Below, one piece after another: positions 55,401 to 64,000 of a stretch of 64,000 nucleotides of DNA. A program made the position numbers and the translations under genes. Under the pieces are notes generated by a model. The model made no database searches and was not told the origin of the DNA. It saw only the letters and a list, made by a program, of their open reading frames with translations. Every line of letters begins with the position of its first letter. Positions within the stretch are counted from its first letter, which is position 1. Where the stretch lies: assembly GCA_038503035.1 (NCBI GenBank), contig JAVSML010000028.1, forward strand, positions 441,464 through 505,463, in the 5' to 3' direction. The stretch is from Crocodylus rhombifer (Eukaryota; Chordata; Crocodylia; Crocodylidae).

Positions 55401-56980
55401 GAAGACTTTTAAGATCAAACTCTCAGACCAGGCACTTCATAGAGTAGTCCCTATATAGCCAAATCTGTGATTAAAGATCCAAAGTAATTTCCAGGAGAAT
55501 TCAGTGTTTAGGGCATTTTTAGCATCAATTTGATTTCAGAATTCATTTTTTTGGATGGATATTGAAAATGCAGTCCTGCTCTCTTGAGTCAAACAAAACT
55601 GTTAATCTCAAATGGAAGTTTTGGCTGGGTTGATAATGAAATATGGACCTATACTGTGTTTTTTCAAGTGTATATGTGTGCAAACACATGTATACAAAAC
55701 TTTTATGAGTAATATGACCAATCTAAATTTAAAAAAATTGACCTTGTATTTCCTCCCTACACATATACATAAAATAATATTATTTTCTTAGTTATAGATA
55801 TGATCTACAGATGGATGCAAGCTGGACACCAGTTCATTTATGGTGTTCTTTGTGCTTTGAAATTCGCTTACTATCCCTCTGGTCCAAGATAAACGAAATC
55901 TGACTTTTGAGGCACTTTACAAAACTCATTGCTTCTCCACTTCTATGCCTCACTCCCTTCACCTCCAGGCACTTGCACTTAGTGGAACAACAGGGATACA
56001 GGATTTAAAAGGATGGGGAAGATTTTTAAAGGGCAAGGGGGTGTGGTGTACTGGTAGTGGGATATTTTGGATTTATGATGCTGTACTTTAGATGTATCCT
56101 CAAGTTCTGTCAAGAGTGCCTAAAGTGTATGGATAAGAGGCCTCTTAATAGCACTTCTGTACATAAAATGAGTCAGTCAATCAGTCCTAGCTAGCAAGCT
56201 GTGTTTCTGGACTTCATCCAAATATTTTGCCACAGCTTTCTTCATAAAAACGTTGTCTGTATTTTAGTTTGCGCTTCCTAAAATACATATTCTATTTAAG
56301 TATGTACAAACAGGCAGCTGGAAAAGCTAGTACTGGGCTCACCGGGTGTGTACCCACAAGAAAGAATGTATGCTTTGCAGCACCTCACAGGCTTTTGAGG
56401 TGCTGCAAAACGCACATGGTGCACATGAATAGGTTCTCCATGCTGCATATTTACAGCACAGAGGCAAAATTAGATACTGGGAAATCCTGGTATCTAAAAA
56501 ATGTGTGGAGAAAAAAAGCAGCATGGTGCATGTGACAGCAGCATATGCCTCCCGAAACTGGAGCCAGGCTCCATGCACCAAGGGCTGCTGCAGCTCTGGG
56601 AGGCCCCCATGATCCTAGGTAAGGGAAATGCTCATGGGGATGCCCCCACTAGTTACAAAACTGCCCCTGAGATACTGCCTTATAAGTAGAGGAAAATGCC
56701 CTAGTTTATCCATGCCAAGTTGATATTACAATGCTTCCTTGTATGTACAGCCATTTGGGTCTTGCACAGCTGGTTCAAAGCTTGAATGGAAGCCTAGTCT
56801 CTTCTCAGGGTTGGCTACAAAGTGCATATGGTCTGTCTACATTAACACAAGTCCTTTAATATGCCTTTCATTTCTCAAATGTATGTAAAGCAAGGTAGTA
56901 GTTAGGCTACCCATCTTGGTGGGTTGCTATTTCTGCTCTTCATTGACTCTTTGGATTGTTTATACATTTTATATTAAAGT
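52430..56980. other. AT-rich non-genic sequence
   Basis: Over 4.5 kb I recognise no exon, RNA gene or transposon end. A (GGTGGT)n patch lies just upstream at 52249-52264. The part 55200-55450 is less AT-biased and contains a NFI-like CTTGCCAAGG word, but nothing firm can be claimed. Confidence 0.4.
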
Positions 56981-56983
56981 GCA

Positions 56984-57060
56984 GTGACAAGAACATGGGA
57001 TTTATTCTTCCCAATTCCATGCCCTGACCACTGTGCTACAGACTTTTGTACACTGCTCCT
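56984..57060. repeat. tRNA-like palindromic repeat remnant (right half)
   Basis: TGCCCTGACCACTGTGCTAC resembles the conserved end GTGCCCTAACCACTGGGCTA of an amniote repeat with tRNA-like arms. Only one half is visible. Confidence 0.35.
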
Positions 57061-57195
57061 GTACTCCCTCTTGCGCAGTCTTTCTATGACTCTGAGTATT
57101 CTGTATTCTTTGCCACATTACGACATAGCTCCAATAGTAAGAGTTGAGGCCAAAATAACCTATTAGTGCATAAACTGGACTTTTCTTTATGTGTT

Positions 57196-57308
57196 AGGAC
57201 ACACTCATTTAGATGGGAGATGTGGATTTTTAATCCCATCAGGCTGAAGAGGGAACTGAACTCAGACCTCCCACTTCTGAGCTGGCTTACTATGTTGTTA
57301 TAGATAGG
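57196..57308. repeat. tRNA-like palindromic repeat remnant
   Basis: A first arm, GGACACACTCATTTAG...GGGAGATGTGG...AATCCC, is followed by a rough inverted copy, GAGGGAACTGAACTCAGACC, TCCCACTTCTGAGC. The second arm contains a degenerate B-box-like GAACTGAACTC word. It looks like an old SINE-like or palindromic tRNA-derived repeat, not a functional tRNA. A related right half occurs at 57762-57800 (GGGAATTGAAACTGAGTCTC). Confidence 0.4.
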
Positions 57309-58370
57309 TGAGCAGCAACTTCACCATTTCTTCCTCTAGCATCTATGTTTAAAAAAAAGTCCTGTTCAGTTCTGTAAAAAAAATATTTTTAAGTACTTCC
57401 CCTCAGGTGTGGGTTCTGGGCTGTGGATCATAAGTGAACTGATCATTTCCTTTTCAGCTCTGAGATGCGTCAGCTTCAGAGTGAGAAGAACGTATGTATC
57501 TCTGTTCTCAGTGTTTTCTATTGATTGGACTAGGTGGCACTGCTTGGTAGTAGTGGTGTGGTGGGGGGGGAGGGGAGTGGGTGTGTGTTCAGGAACTGGA
57601 TTATCCTTTGTAGATGCTAAATTCTCTTCATGTACCATATAGGGAGCCTAGGCAGTAAACTCTAGGTCTTGGATGCCACTCTCGGAGCCAAACGTTAAAA
57701 ATTTTAATCATCGTATTGCCTAACTAGTAGGTACCTAAAAGACTTTGCTGCATATATCCAGTAATATTTTTGACAAGTAGGGAATTGAAACTGAGTCTCC
57801 CAAAAACAAGACTTCCATACTCAAAGGAATAATCATTTTTACTTATCTTAAAAAAAATAGAACTTAATTTCTAAAACATTCCCCTTTCAGTAGGCCTGTG
57901 CGAATAGGGAAGTATTTGATTCAGATTTGGCCAGTTCAGAGGACAGTGATTCGATTTGGAGATTCAGATCACCGTTCTGAATCAATTAGGCCAATTTGGC
58001 ACTGATTTGGAGAGATTCAGAGATTTAACCATAGACTATAATTGGGAATCACTGAAATACCTATAACTTTGTCATTTTTTTGGCTGATTCAGATAAACAT
58101 TGCAGGAATGGTAGCCCCTTCTGAGGATATGAGGCCTGCCAAGGTGCAGGGATTTCTGGTAAACTGCACTTCAAGCTACTGACAAGCAATACTCATGTCA
58201 CATGTGTGTTAAGGCACAGCAGGGTAAAAACTGCAGACATGGTAGCCCCTGCTGAGGCCATGGAGCCTGCCAGCTTTCGAGGAGATAGCTGCAGGGGTTC
58301 TTCTGCAGGAGAAACTGCAGCCCAGGCTGCTGACAAGCAAAACTTGTGACATGGGTGACACTGTGTGTGT

Positions 58371-58860
58371 TAAGGTGTGCCTTCACTGGTGCTGGGGCCT
58401 CTACACAACATGGTAGTGTGCCCCAATGAGGTCTCCTCCTCCCCTACAGCCTCAGTCCAGTCCACCACTTTAAATGACAATAGGTAATAAAATTACTTGG
58501 TGAGCACTAGCACAGTAGCACCAGCAGCATCTCAGGCAACCAAACTGTATCAGAGCCTTTCTTCCCTCTCCTGCAGGAGCTTCTTCTCCAACATGTTTCT
58601 TAAGGTGTGCCCTCACTGTGCGACTGTGTGTGTGTTAAGGTGTACCCTCACTGGCACTGGGGCCTCTACACTACACAGTAGTGTGGCCCAATGAGGGCTC
58701 CTTCTTCCCTAAAGCCTCAGTCTGGACCATCACTTTAAATGACAACAGGTAATAACTTAGTAAGCAGCACAGTAGCACCAGCAGCATCTCAGGCAGCCAA
58801 ACTGTGACAGAGCCTTTCTTTCTTTTCCTGCAGGAGCTTCTTCTCCACCAGCTGCCAGAG
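58371..58860 (+). repeat. 265-bp tandem duplication inside hAT copy D
   Basis: TAAGGTGTGCCTTCACTGG at 58371 recurs as TAAGGTGTACCCTCACTGG at 58636. Both are followed by matching CTGGGGCCTCTACAC, GGCTCC/GTCTCC, CTTTAAATGACAA, AGCACCAGCAGCATCTCAGG and GCAGGAGCTTCTTCTCCA words. The second unit is incomplete. Divergence is moderate, so the duplication is not recent. Confidence 0.88.
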
Positions 58861-58959
58861 AACTCTCCCTGCAAGCCCCAGCTCTGGGGCTTAGATGTGT
58901 CCACTGCCCAGGGCCCTGCATCCTTCTGGTCAGCTGACCGGGGACAGGTGCTAGGGGTT

Positions 58960-59704
58960 TTGGTCTAAGGACATGGCACTGGAAGACAAGGTCCTTTGGA
59001 TCAATCTGGTATCTTTTAGTATACTAACTGAATAGTTAGAGAAATATATCTTAGCAAGCTTTTGGGTTGAAAAACCCTTTTTCAGGCTGAGGAAGCACCT
59101 ACAGTTGGTGTGTGTGTGTGCATGCTGTTCCTGGATGGAAGGAATAGTAAAGAAGCCAGGTGCTGGCATTCAATGAAGGCAAGAAAGCCCATTAGTGAAA
59201 ATGGAAATGGAGGCATCAGGGGGTGAGAGGCAGGTTGGGGTGGAGTGGGGGAGGGGGGTGTAGCAGCACAGGTAAAAGTGGAGAGGTACCTAGGGAGTCA
59301 GATGTCTGGCAGGTTGTAGTGTGTCGGAATTCCAATATCTATATTGAGTCCATGGCTTTCTGTACCTAGTACTAGGAGGCTGATGAAGTGCAGTTCATAG
59401 CCCTGGCTGTGAAAAGTGGTTTGTAAATTCAGAAAAGCACTTGACCTTGCTAACCTAACCTCATCACCAGAACTGAAGCCAACTTCCTACAGCTCAAACC
59501 ACAAAACCTGCCAACAATCTCCAGTACCCCCACAAACTATGCACCAGAATCTATCAAAGACAAGAATACTCAACTACCTGTGGGGGCACATTTCTCACAA
59601 AAAACCCCACTCTGTCTCCAGTCACTCAGGCCTGATCCTAAAAGGGAATTTACAAACCACTTTTTACAGCCAAGCCTATGAACTTCACTTCATCAGCCTC
59701 CTAG
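58960..59704 (-). repeat. Unclassified repeat with inverted 5' part inside hAT copy D
   Basis: The minus strand of 58960-59430 reads as a repeat ending with the tail seen at 8066-8205. A plus-strand segment (59440-59704) overlaps it in inverted order: AGGAGGCTGATGAAGTGCAG at 59374 pairs with the complementary CTTCACTTCATCAGCCTCCT at 59683, and GTGGTTTGTAAATTC near 59416 pairs with GAATTTACAAACCAC at 59646-59660. The plus-strand frame 59416-59727 (TSYSSNHKTCQQSPVPPQT, then ELHFISLLGT) looks like a broken coding region of unknown type. An inverted 5' end is the outcome expected from twin-primed LINE insertion. Confidence 0.6.
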
Positions 59705-60201
59705 GTACAGCCCCTGAATTTCTTTAGCTAGGGTGCTCAGGTACCCTGGTTCTAGATCCAGCTCCTCCTCTGGCGGTGGGAGGCTTATGCTGGGACATGA
59801 AATTGGGATGGAGGAGACTGTCATTCTGCTACCGGCACCTATTTCTGGAGTTAGGGGAGGTGGTAGAGATGTCGGGATAAGTACTGATCCCACCTCCTTG
59901 CTTCCACTGGCAACAGAAGACTCATGGCTGCCAGGAAAGAGGATGTGTCTATGTTTACAGGGGTGGGGGAACTTGCAGCTCTAGCTCTCCCCCTACCTTA
60001 TCTATCCCCTCTCCCTCCCCTTCCAGAAGACCTGGCACCTGCCTTTCAAGAATGCTTCATATTAATCTTTCCTGTGCTGGAAAATGTGTCTATGTCCTCA
60101 TTTTCTTCCCTGATGTATGACTGTGTCTGACTTCTTTTGTGTTGTCTTTACTGTTGCATGTGCACCTAAAATAATATCATCTCCTCCTTCTCCTCCTTCT
60201 C

Positions 60202-60560
60202 TCTGACTTCTGTGTTGTGTTAATCTAAATCTCTATCTGACTTCTGTGTTGTCTGTAGTCTGACTGTAACTATAACTAATAATAATAACTATATATAATC
60301 TGAACTCTTTTTCTATGATTCTCTGACTTCTGTGTTGTGTTTACTGGTGTGTGTGTAACTAAAATCATCTCTTCTTCTATGACTGTCTGACCTATGTGTT
60401 GTGTTAATTTGAATCTCTATCTGACTTCTTCTGTGTTGTCTTTAGTCTGTATATAACTATAACTAATAATATCAATAACTATATATAATCTCTTCTATGA
60501 ATGTCTGACTTCTTCTGTGTTGTAATAATATCTGACTTCTTCTAAGATGTATGTGTGTGA
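60202..60560 (+). repeat. ~184-bp tandem array inside hAT copy D
   Basis: A unit starting TCTGACTTCTGTGTTGTGTT at 60202 recurs at 60386 (TCTGACCTATGTGTTGTGTT). Both contain AATCTCTATCTGACTTC, AACTATAACTAATAAT and ACTATATATAATCT in order. Within each unit the shorter word CTGACTTCTGTGTTGT is itself repeated. The array continues in degenerate form to about 60560. Confidence 0.85.
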
Positions 60561-61202
60561 GTGTGTGTAAGGTATGTGCTTCCCTGCACGGTGATGGATC
60601 ACACTGCCAGGGAGAACACAGCTTTCTTTTTAAAAAGTGTTGGGGAAAAAATAAACAAGAACAAATATAAATGGAAAGAAATGGATTGGATAGGGATAGG
60701 TAGAGGGATTCTAGTTAGTAAGCTGCATCCAATCCTTTCCAAGAACAAAAAAGTAGCAGGAGACTGACTAGGTAGGAAGCCAAGACAGTCCAGTACTTTT
60801 CAGATGCTGTTGCTCAAGCAGAAACAGCTCACAAAAGGCACAGAAAGCCTGCAGAAAGAGGCTTATATGTTGTTTCTACATCCCTTCCCAAGAGCGCTGT
60901 GATTAAATGGGTACTCAGGGAAAGATCACAGTCACTGGCCGGCTAAAGATGTCAGTGTTTTACCCCCTGCTTCCCCACCCTCTTCTCAGTTTCTGTTACC
61001 CTGGAAGACTGCCTTCTGAATCTCCAAATCTTTTCTAGATCTTTTCCAAATTCATTTGGAGCCTCTGAATCCATTTAGAGGTTTTGTGTCTTCTCCCAAT
61101 TCAATTCTAATTCAGTGATTCGGCCTCTGAATCGGGCCAAATCTTCTCCAAATTGAACCATGGACTGAAGCTTCGCACAGCCCTGCCTTTCAGGGTCACA
61201 GT

Positions 61203-61412
61203 GGGTGCATCTACATGAGACTTTACATAGGTCATTGCTACAACGATGTAGCATCATCAGGCACTAACCATGATGCTGCCGCAACATTTCCTATGGTGAC
61301 GTAGGGTCAGAAACAACCCATGAGCCACTGGGACTGCACAGTTCTGCTTTAGCAAGTACTAAATAACTGAGTAGTGCCAACTGCACAGTCAGGGACACAT
61401 GTAGACATGCCC
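61203..61412. mobile_element. MITE-like element, relative of 4220-4582
   Basis: The left end is GGGTGCATCTACATGAGAC. The right end, reverse-complemented, is GGGCATGTCTACATGTGTCC, giving a shared core GCATCTACATG/GCATGTCTACATG. The flanks are AGT (61200-61202) and GGT (61413-61415). The interior has ACTGCACAGT words like those of the larger copy. It lies 10 bp beyond the target duplication of hAT copy D. Confidence 0.6.
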
Positions 61413-61415
61413 GGT

Positions 61416-63655
61416 ATGTAACTGTTTTTTTGTTAAGGCTTTTGAATACTTCTATAACATAGATATTTACTGCTAATAACAATAATAGAAATCACTACCT
61501 TTTTTGTAGGCTTTTTGGAGCTATTTTTTTTTTTTTCAGACTTGGCCTTCCACTTTTTTAGATGCTATAGAAAAGGAGCATACAGAGTATGGTAGCATAT
61601 GATCTTTGACACAACTCCAATAACACATTGAGGAGTCTTGTCTAATTTGCTGGGGAGGTGTTAAGAACCAGGAATAAGTGTGAAGCAATTAACCAAAATG
61701 TATGATTAGTTATCCTCACATGGACCCTGGATTAAAACACACAATATTTCACTTGAGTGCATTTCCCTTAGTTTATTTTTTAAACATTGCATGAGAGTAA
61801 ATGTATTCAACTCCACTAGGTGTTCGTGAGTTATGAAAATGGAAGTTTCATTGTTGCTGTGGTCCCAAAAGGCTGTTCCTTTATTACCTTTTTAGTCCAG
61901 ATTCTGGGAATCATGTTATGTTTAAAACTGTAGATAGATCACAAAAGTAATGAGATTTTAAGTAAGAGTGCTATATTTCAAAAAAATGAGAGACTGAAAT
62001 GCCTTTCCTCATTTCAGGTTGAAAGCCCATTAGAAAATTGGTATTTAATCCCTTTCCGTGTGTTATACCTTTGCTGCACTTTGTTATGATATTACTGAAG
62101 TAGAAGGTTCACATTTATGTTACCTATATGTTTTCTAAACCACCTACATTAAAGCAGTTATACTAACAAACATGCATGGTATCTAGATCTTTATGGTTTT
62201 GTTATAATAAGGATCCAGGGAAAAAGCTCATTAGCTAAGATGCACGTAAGGATGATGAATTTTTTTCTCCCTGAAACCACCCATAACCCCATTGTGGGCT
62301 ATTCAAGATAACTTTGGATAATATATGTACATTAAATCCACCTGTACATTAGACATTCCATTTTTAATGGAAACTATTTTTGACATGAGCAGAGGCTAAG
62401 CTGTAACTCACATGTGTAGGGAAAAATGATCAATAAATGTGCCTATTAATATGGGATTTTTTTGTAAGGAACACTACAAAATTTTATTTACTTTTCCTCC
62501 GTCTTGCCCCACTTCTTACTAGTATACATGAGGGAAGCTGATAGTGTGTTGGTAATACGTAACTTAAGTAATACTTAAAAGAATGGCATGTATATTGGCT
62601 GGGGTATGTAATAAGGAAGATAGGTGAATTAACTAAATATAGTTGCTTTAAAATCAGTGGGTTGGTTTTTTTGTTTTGTTTTGGGTTTTTTTGTTCATGG
62701 AGGGTAAAAAAAATCCAATTGTGGACTAGAAGACTGCAGTAGGAAAGTTCAGGTCTTACCCTTCTCATTTTTGAAAGACAGTTTTCTAGTTCAAAGTGGC
62801 TTTGGTTTAGCTTCAGGGGAAATATCAAGGATTATAATTGGAAGACTTTTCTAGGTTTTCCTAGCTGGATTTCAGAAATACATTATGTACTTAACAAAAC
62901 CACAAAAAGAGAGAAAGAGAACAGAAGCATCTTTGAAAGAAGGCTTTCATGCCAAGGTATGCTATGTAGTTTATAGTGTATGTTTTTTGCTAACAGGGTG
63001 GAATATAGAGCAGGGGGTTAAAAGATATAGCAAAAAAAAAAAAAAATACTGAGATTAAAAATAAACCAAAAAAAGAAAGCATGTAGAAAAGGACTCATGC
63101 CTGTTCCTAAAATTTTCTTTAAAAAAAAAGCTCTACCCTGCCTTCTGCCTGAAAATATTTGTCATTCTTCCAACATAATGGGATACTCCAGAGGAACGCT
63201 TTATAATGAACTTGATCAAGAGTGGTTGTGAAGCACAATGTGATGTAGACCCTCTGGAGTAATGACTTGAGTCATCTGCCTTTCAGCTTTGGGGCCTGAT
63301 CTCTCTTTTGCTGAAATTACTGGGGGTTGACTTTAGTATAAGTTAGATCTCTTGTTCATTTGTTTGTTTTAAGCAAGTAGTTTCTTCTCCTTTTCTTACT
63401 TCACTTGATGTGCATCTCATGCAGTGCATGTGTGATTCAAAATAACTTGTTCACATACATTTTAAGTATTACTCAGGAGAGATGCCTTAGAAAATTTATT
63501 TCCTCGTTAATTATATGTTGTGTATCTTCCCCATGCCTGCTCTTGTTTTGAGTACTGACAAAATTTTTCAAATGAATCTGTAAGTTTATTTAAAAAATAA
63601 TCATGTTATGGTTTTCTTTTCTGATTCTTCTACTTTTCAAAGTTCTTTACCAATT
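61416..63655. other. AT-rich non-genic sequence
   Basis: No gene is recognised. The stretch includes short A and T runs (for example 63033-63045). Confidence 0.45.
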
Positions 63656-63660
63656 ATGGG

Positions 63661-64000
63661 CACAGACAGAAGTGCAGCTCCCTACTGTAACTGAGAACAC
63701 TTTGCAGGAAGCGTTCTGAGTCACAAGGCTCCCCCAGAATGAGCAGAAGTTCACTATTGGTTCTAGGGGAGAGGGGAATCTAGCTGCTGGCTGGGAGCCT
63801 ACGCCCATTTTGCCCTAGCAATGGCCTCTGCTCCCTCCCAGCATGTCACTGTTTTCAGAAAGGGAGGTGGGAAAGGGAGCAGAGTGAGCTCATTCTAGGG
63901 CTTCCCCAGCTTGTGCTGGACAATGGAGTGGGTGGATTGGAGCCTTCCAACCTTGGAGGGCTCCAATATACCCACCCTACCCTCCATTGGGGGCTGAAAA
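63661..64000 (+). repeat. Interspersed repeat, cut by the window end
   Basis: GACAGAAGTGCAGCTC, ACTGAGAACACTTTG, GTTCTGAGTCAC, TTTTCAGAAAGGGAGG and CTCCCTCCCAGC match the order seen on the minus strand at 11412-10985. The copy continues past 64000. The family is unidentified. Confidence 0.7.

Larger units (their letters stand above)
57891..61185. mobile_element. hAT-type transposon, copy D of the TAG..TGTG family (3.3 kb)
   Basis: The element begins TAGGCCTGTGCGAA and ends GAAGCTTCGCACAGCCCTG. It is flanked by identical octamers CCTTTCAG (57883-57890 and 61186-61193). Subterminal GATTCAG- and CCAAATC-rich sequence matches copies A and C. The next segment matches copy B, for example GTGACACTGTGTGTGTTAAG and GGTAGCCCCTGCTG. 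It is the longest copy here and contains a 265-bp tandem duplication (58371-58860), an inverted repeat sharing sequence with 8066-8205 (58960-59704) and a 184-bp tandem array (60202-60560). I see no frame resembling a hAT transposase; the best frames are about 80-100 codons. It is therefore a non-autonomous derivative or a badly decayed autonomous one with later insertions. Confidence 0.85.

Noticed and set aside
57196..57308. Functional tRNA gene
   Set aside because: The B-box-like word is degenerate, no cloverleaf or terminator is apparent, and the sequence is an inverted repeat.
60202..60560. CRISPR-like array
   Set aside because: The repeats are long, contiguous and diverged with no unique spacers. 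This is a eukaryotic transposon interior.
1..64000. Host protein-coding exons
   Set aside because: I scanned the frames for known domains between plausible splice sites and found none outside transposons. Short or poorly conserved exons could be missed by eye.

Overview
This window reads as non-coding DNA from a sauropsid genome, most likely a crocodilian (a turtle is the main alternative). The youngest recognisable LINE tails are CR1. Alongside them are hAT-type DNA transposons with 8-bp target duplications, a Tx1-like LINE, short foldback/MITE elements and solo LTR-like insertions. There are no Alu, B1 or L1 sequences. I recognise no host exon, tRNA, rRNA or CRISPR array. The long reading frames either belong to decayed transposons or come from GC-rich repeats open on both strands. 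The window is therefore intergenic or intronic.

Layout. 1-4.2 kb is AT-rich sequence with one GC-rich block. At 4.2 kb is a 363-bp MITE built from a repeated palindromic word. At 7.3-8.2 kb is a LINE reverse-transcriptase remnant with a mutated catalytic motif. At 11.0-11.9 kb an interspersed repeat abuts a 488-bp hAT element with a perfect 8-bp target duplication. At 16.0-17.45 kb is a solo LTR (TGTAGC...GCTACA, 4-bp duplication, TATA box, AATAAA). At 18.4-21.3 kb a GC-rich block and a Tx1-like LINE fragment share an exact 60-bp segment. At 22.3-23.7 kb is a foldback hAT element, followed by a CR1 tail. The stretch 24.4-28 kb is mostly unique and holds a candidate conserved regulatory stretch near 27.2 kb. 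At 28.5-33.5 kb are three hAT elements with target duplications and a 5'-truncated LINE flanked by 31-bp direct repeats. At 34.5-35.3 kb is a large inverted repeat. At 36.1-37.7 kb is a CR1 nest.

The most structured part is 40.0-48.8 kb. An LTR-like element in minus orientation (40045-42012) contains a foldback hAT copy. It is followed by a 6.15-kb hAT-like interval (42661-48812, perfect 8-bp duplication). That interval holds CR1 fragments in both orientations. One CR1 is split exactly by a 1,841-bp TG...CA insertion, so the order of events can be read from the sequence: hAT ends, then CR1, then LTR. The remainder is mostly AT-rich unique sequence, a tRNA-like palindromic repeat near 57 kb, a 3.3-kb member of the TAG...TGTG hAT family (57891-61185) with internal tandem and inverted repeats, a second small MITE, and a repeat cut off by the window end that also occurs inverted at 11 kb.

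Nothing here functions as an operon or pathway. What links the features is transposition history: at least eight hAT-type insertions with readable target duplications, three LTR-like insertions with related TGTAGC-type ends, and at least three LINE clades, several nested in one another. All calls were made by eye, without alignment software or database searches.
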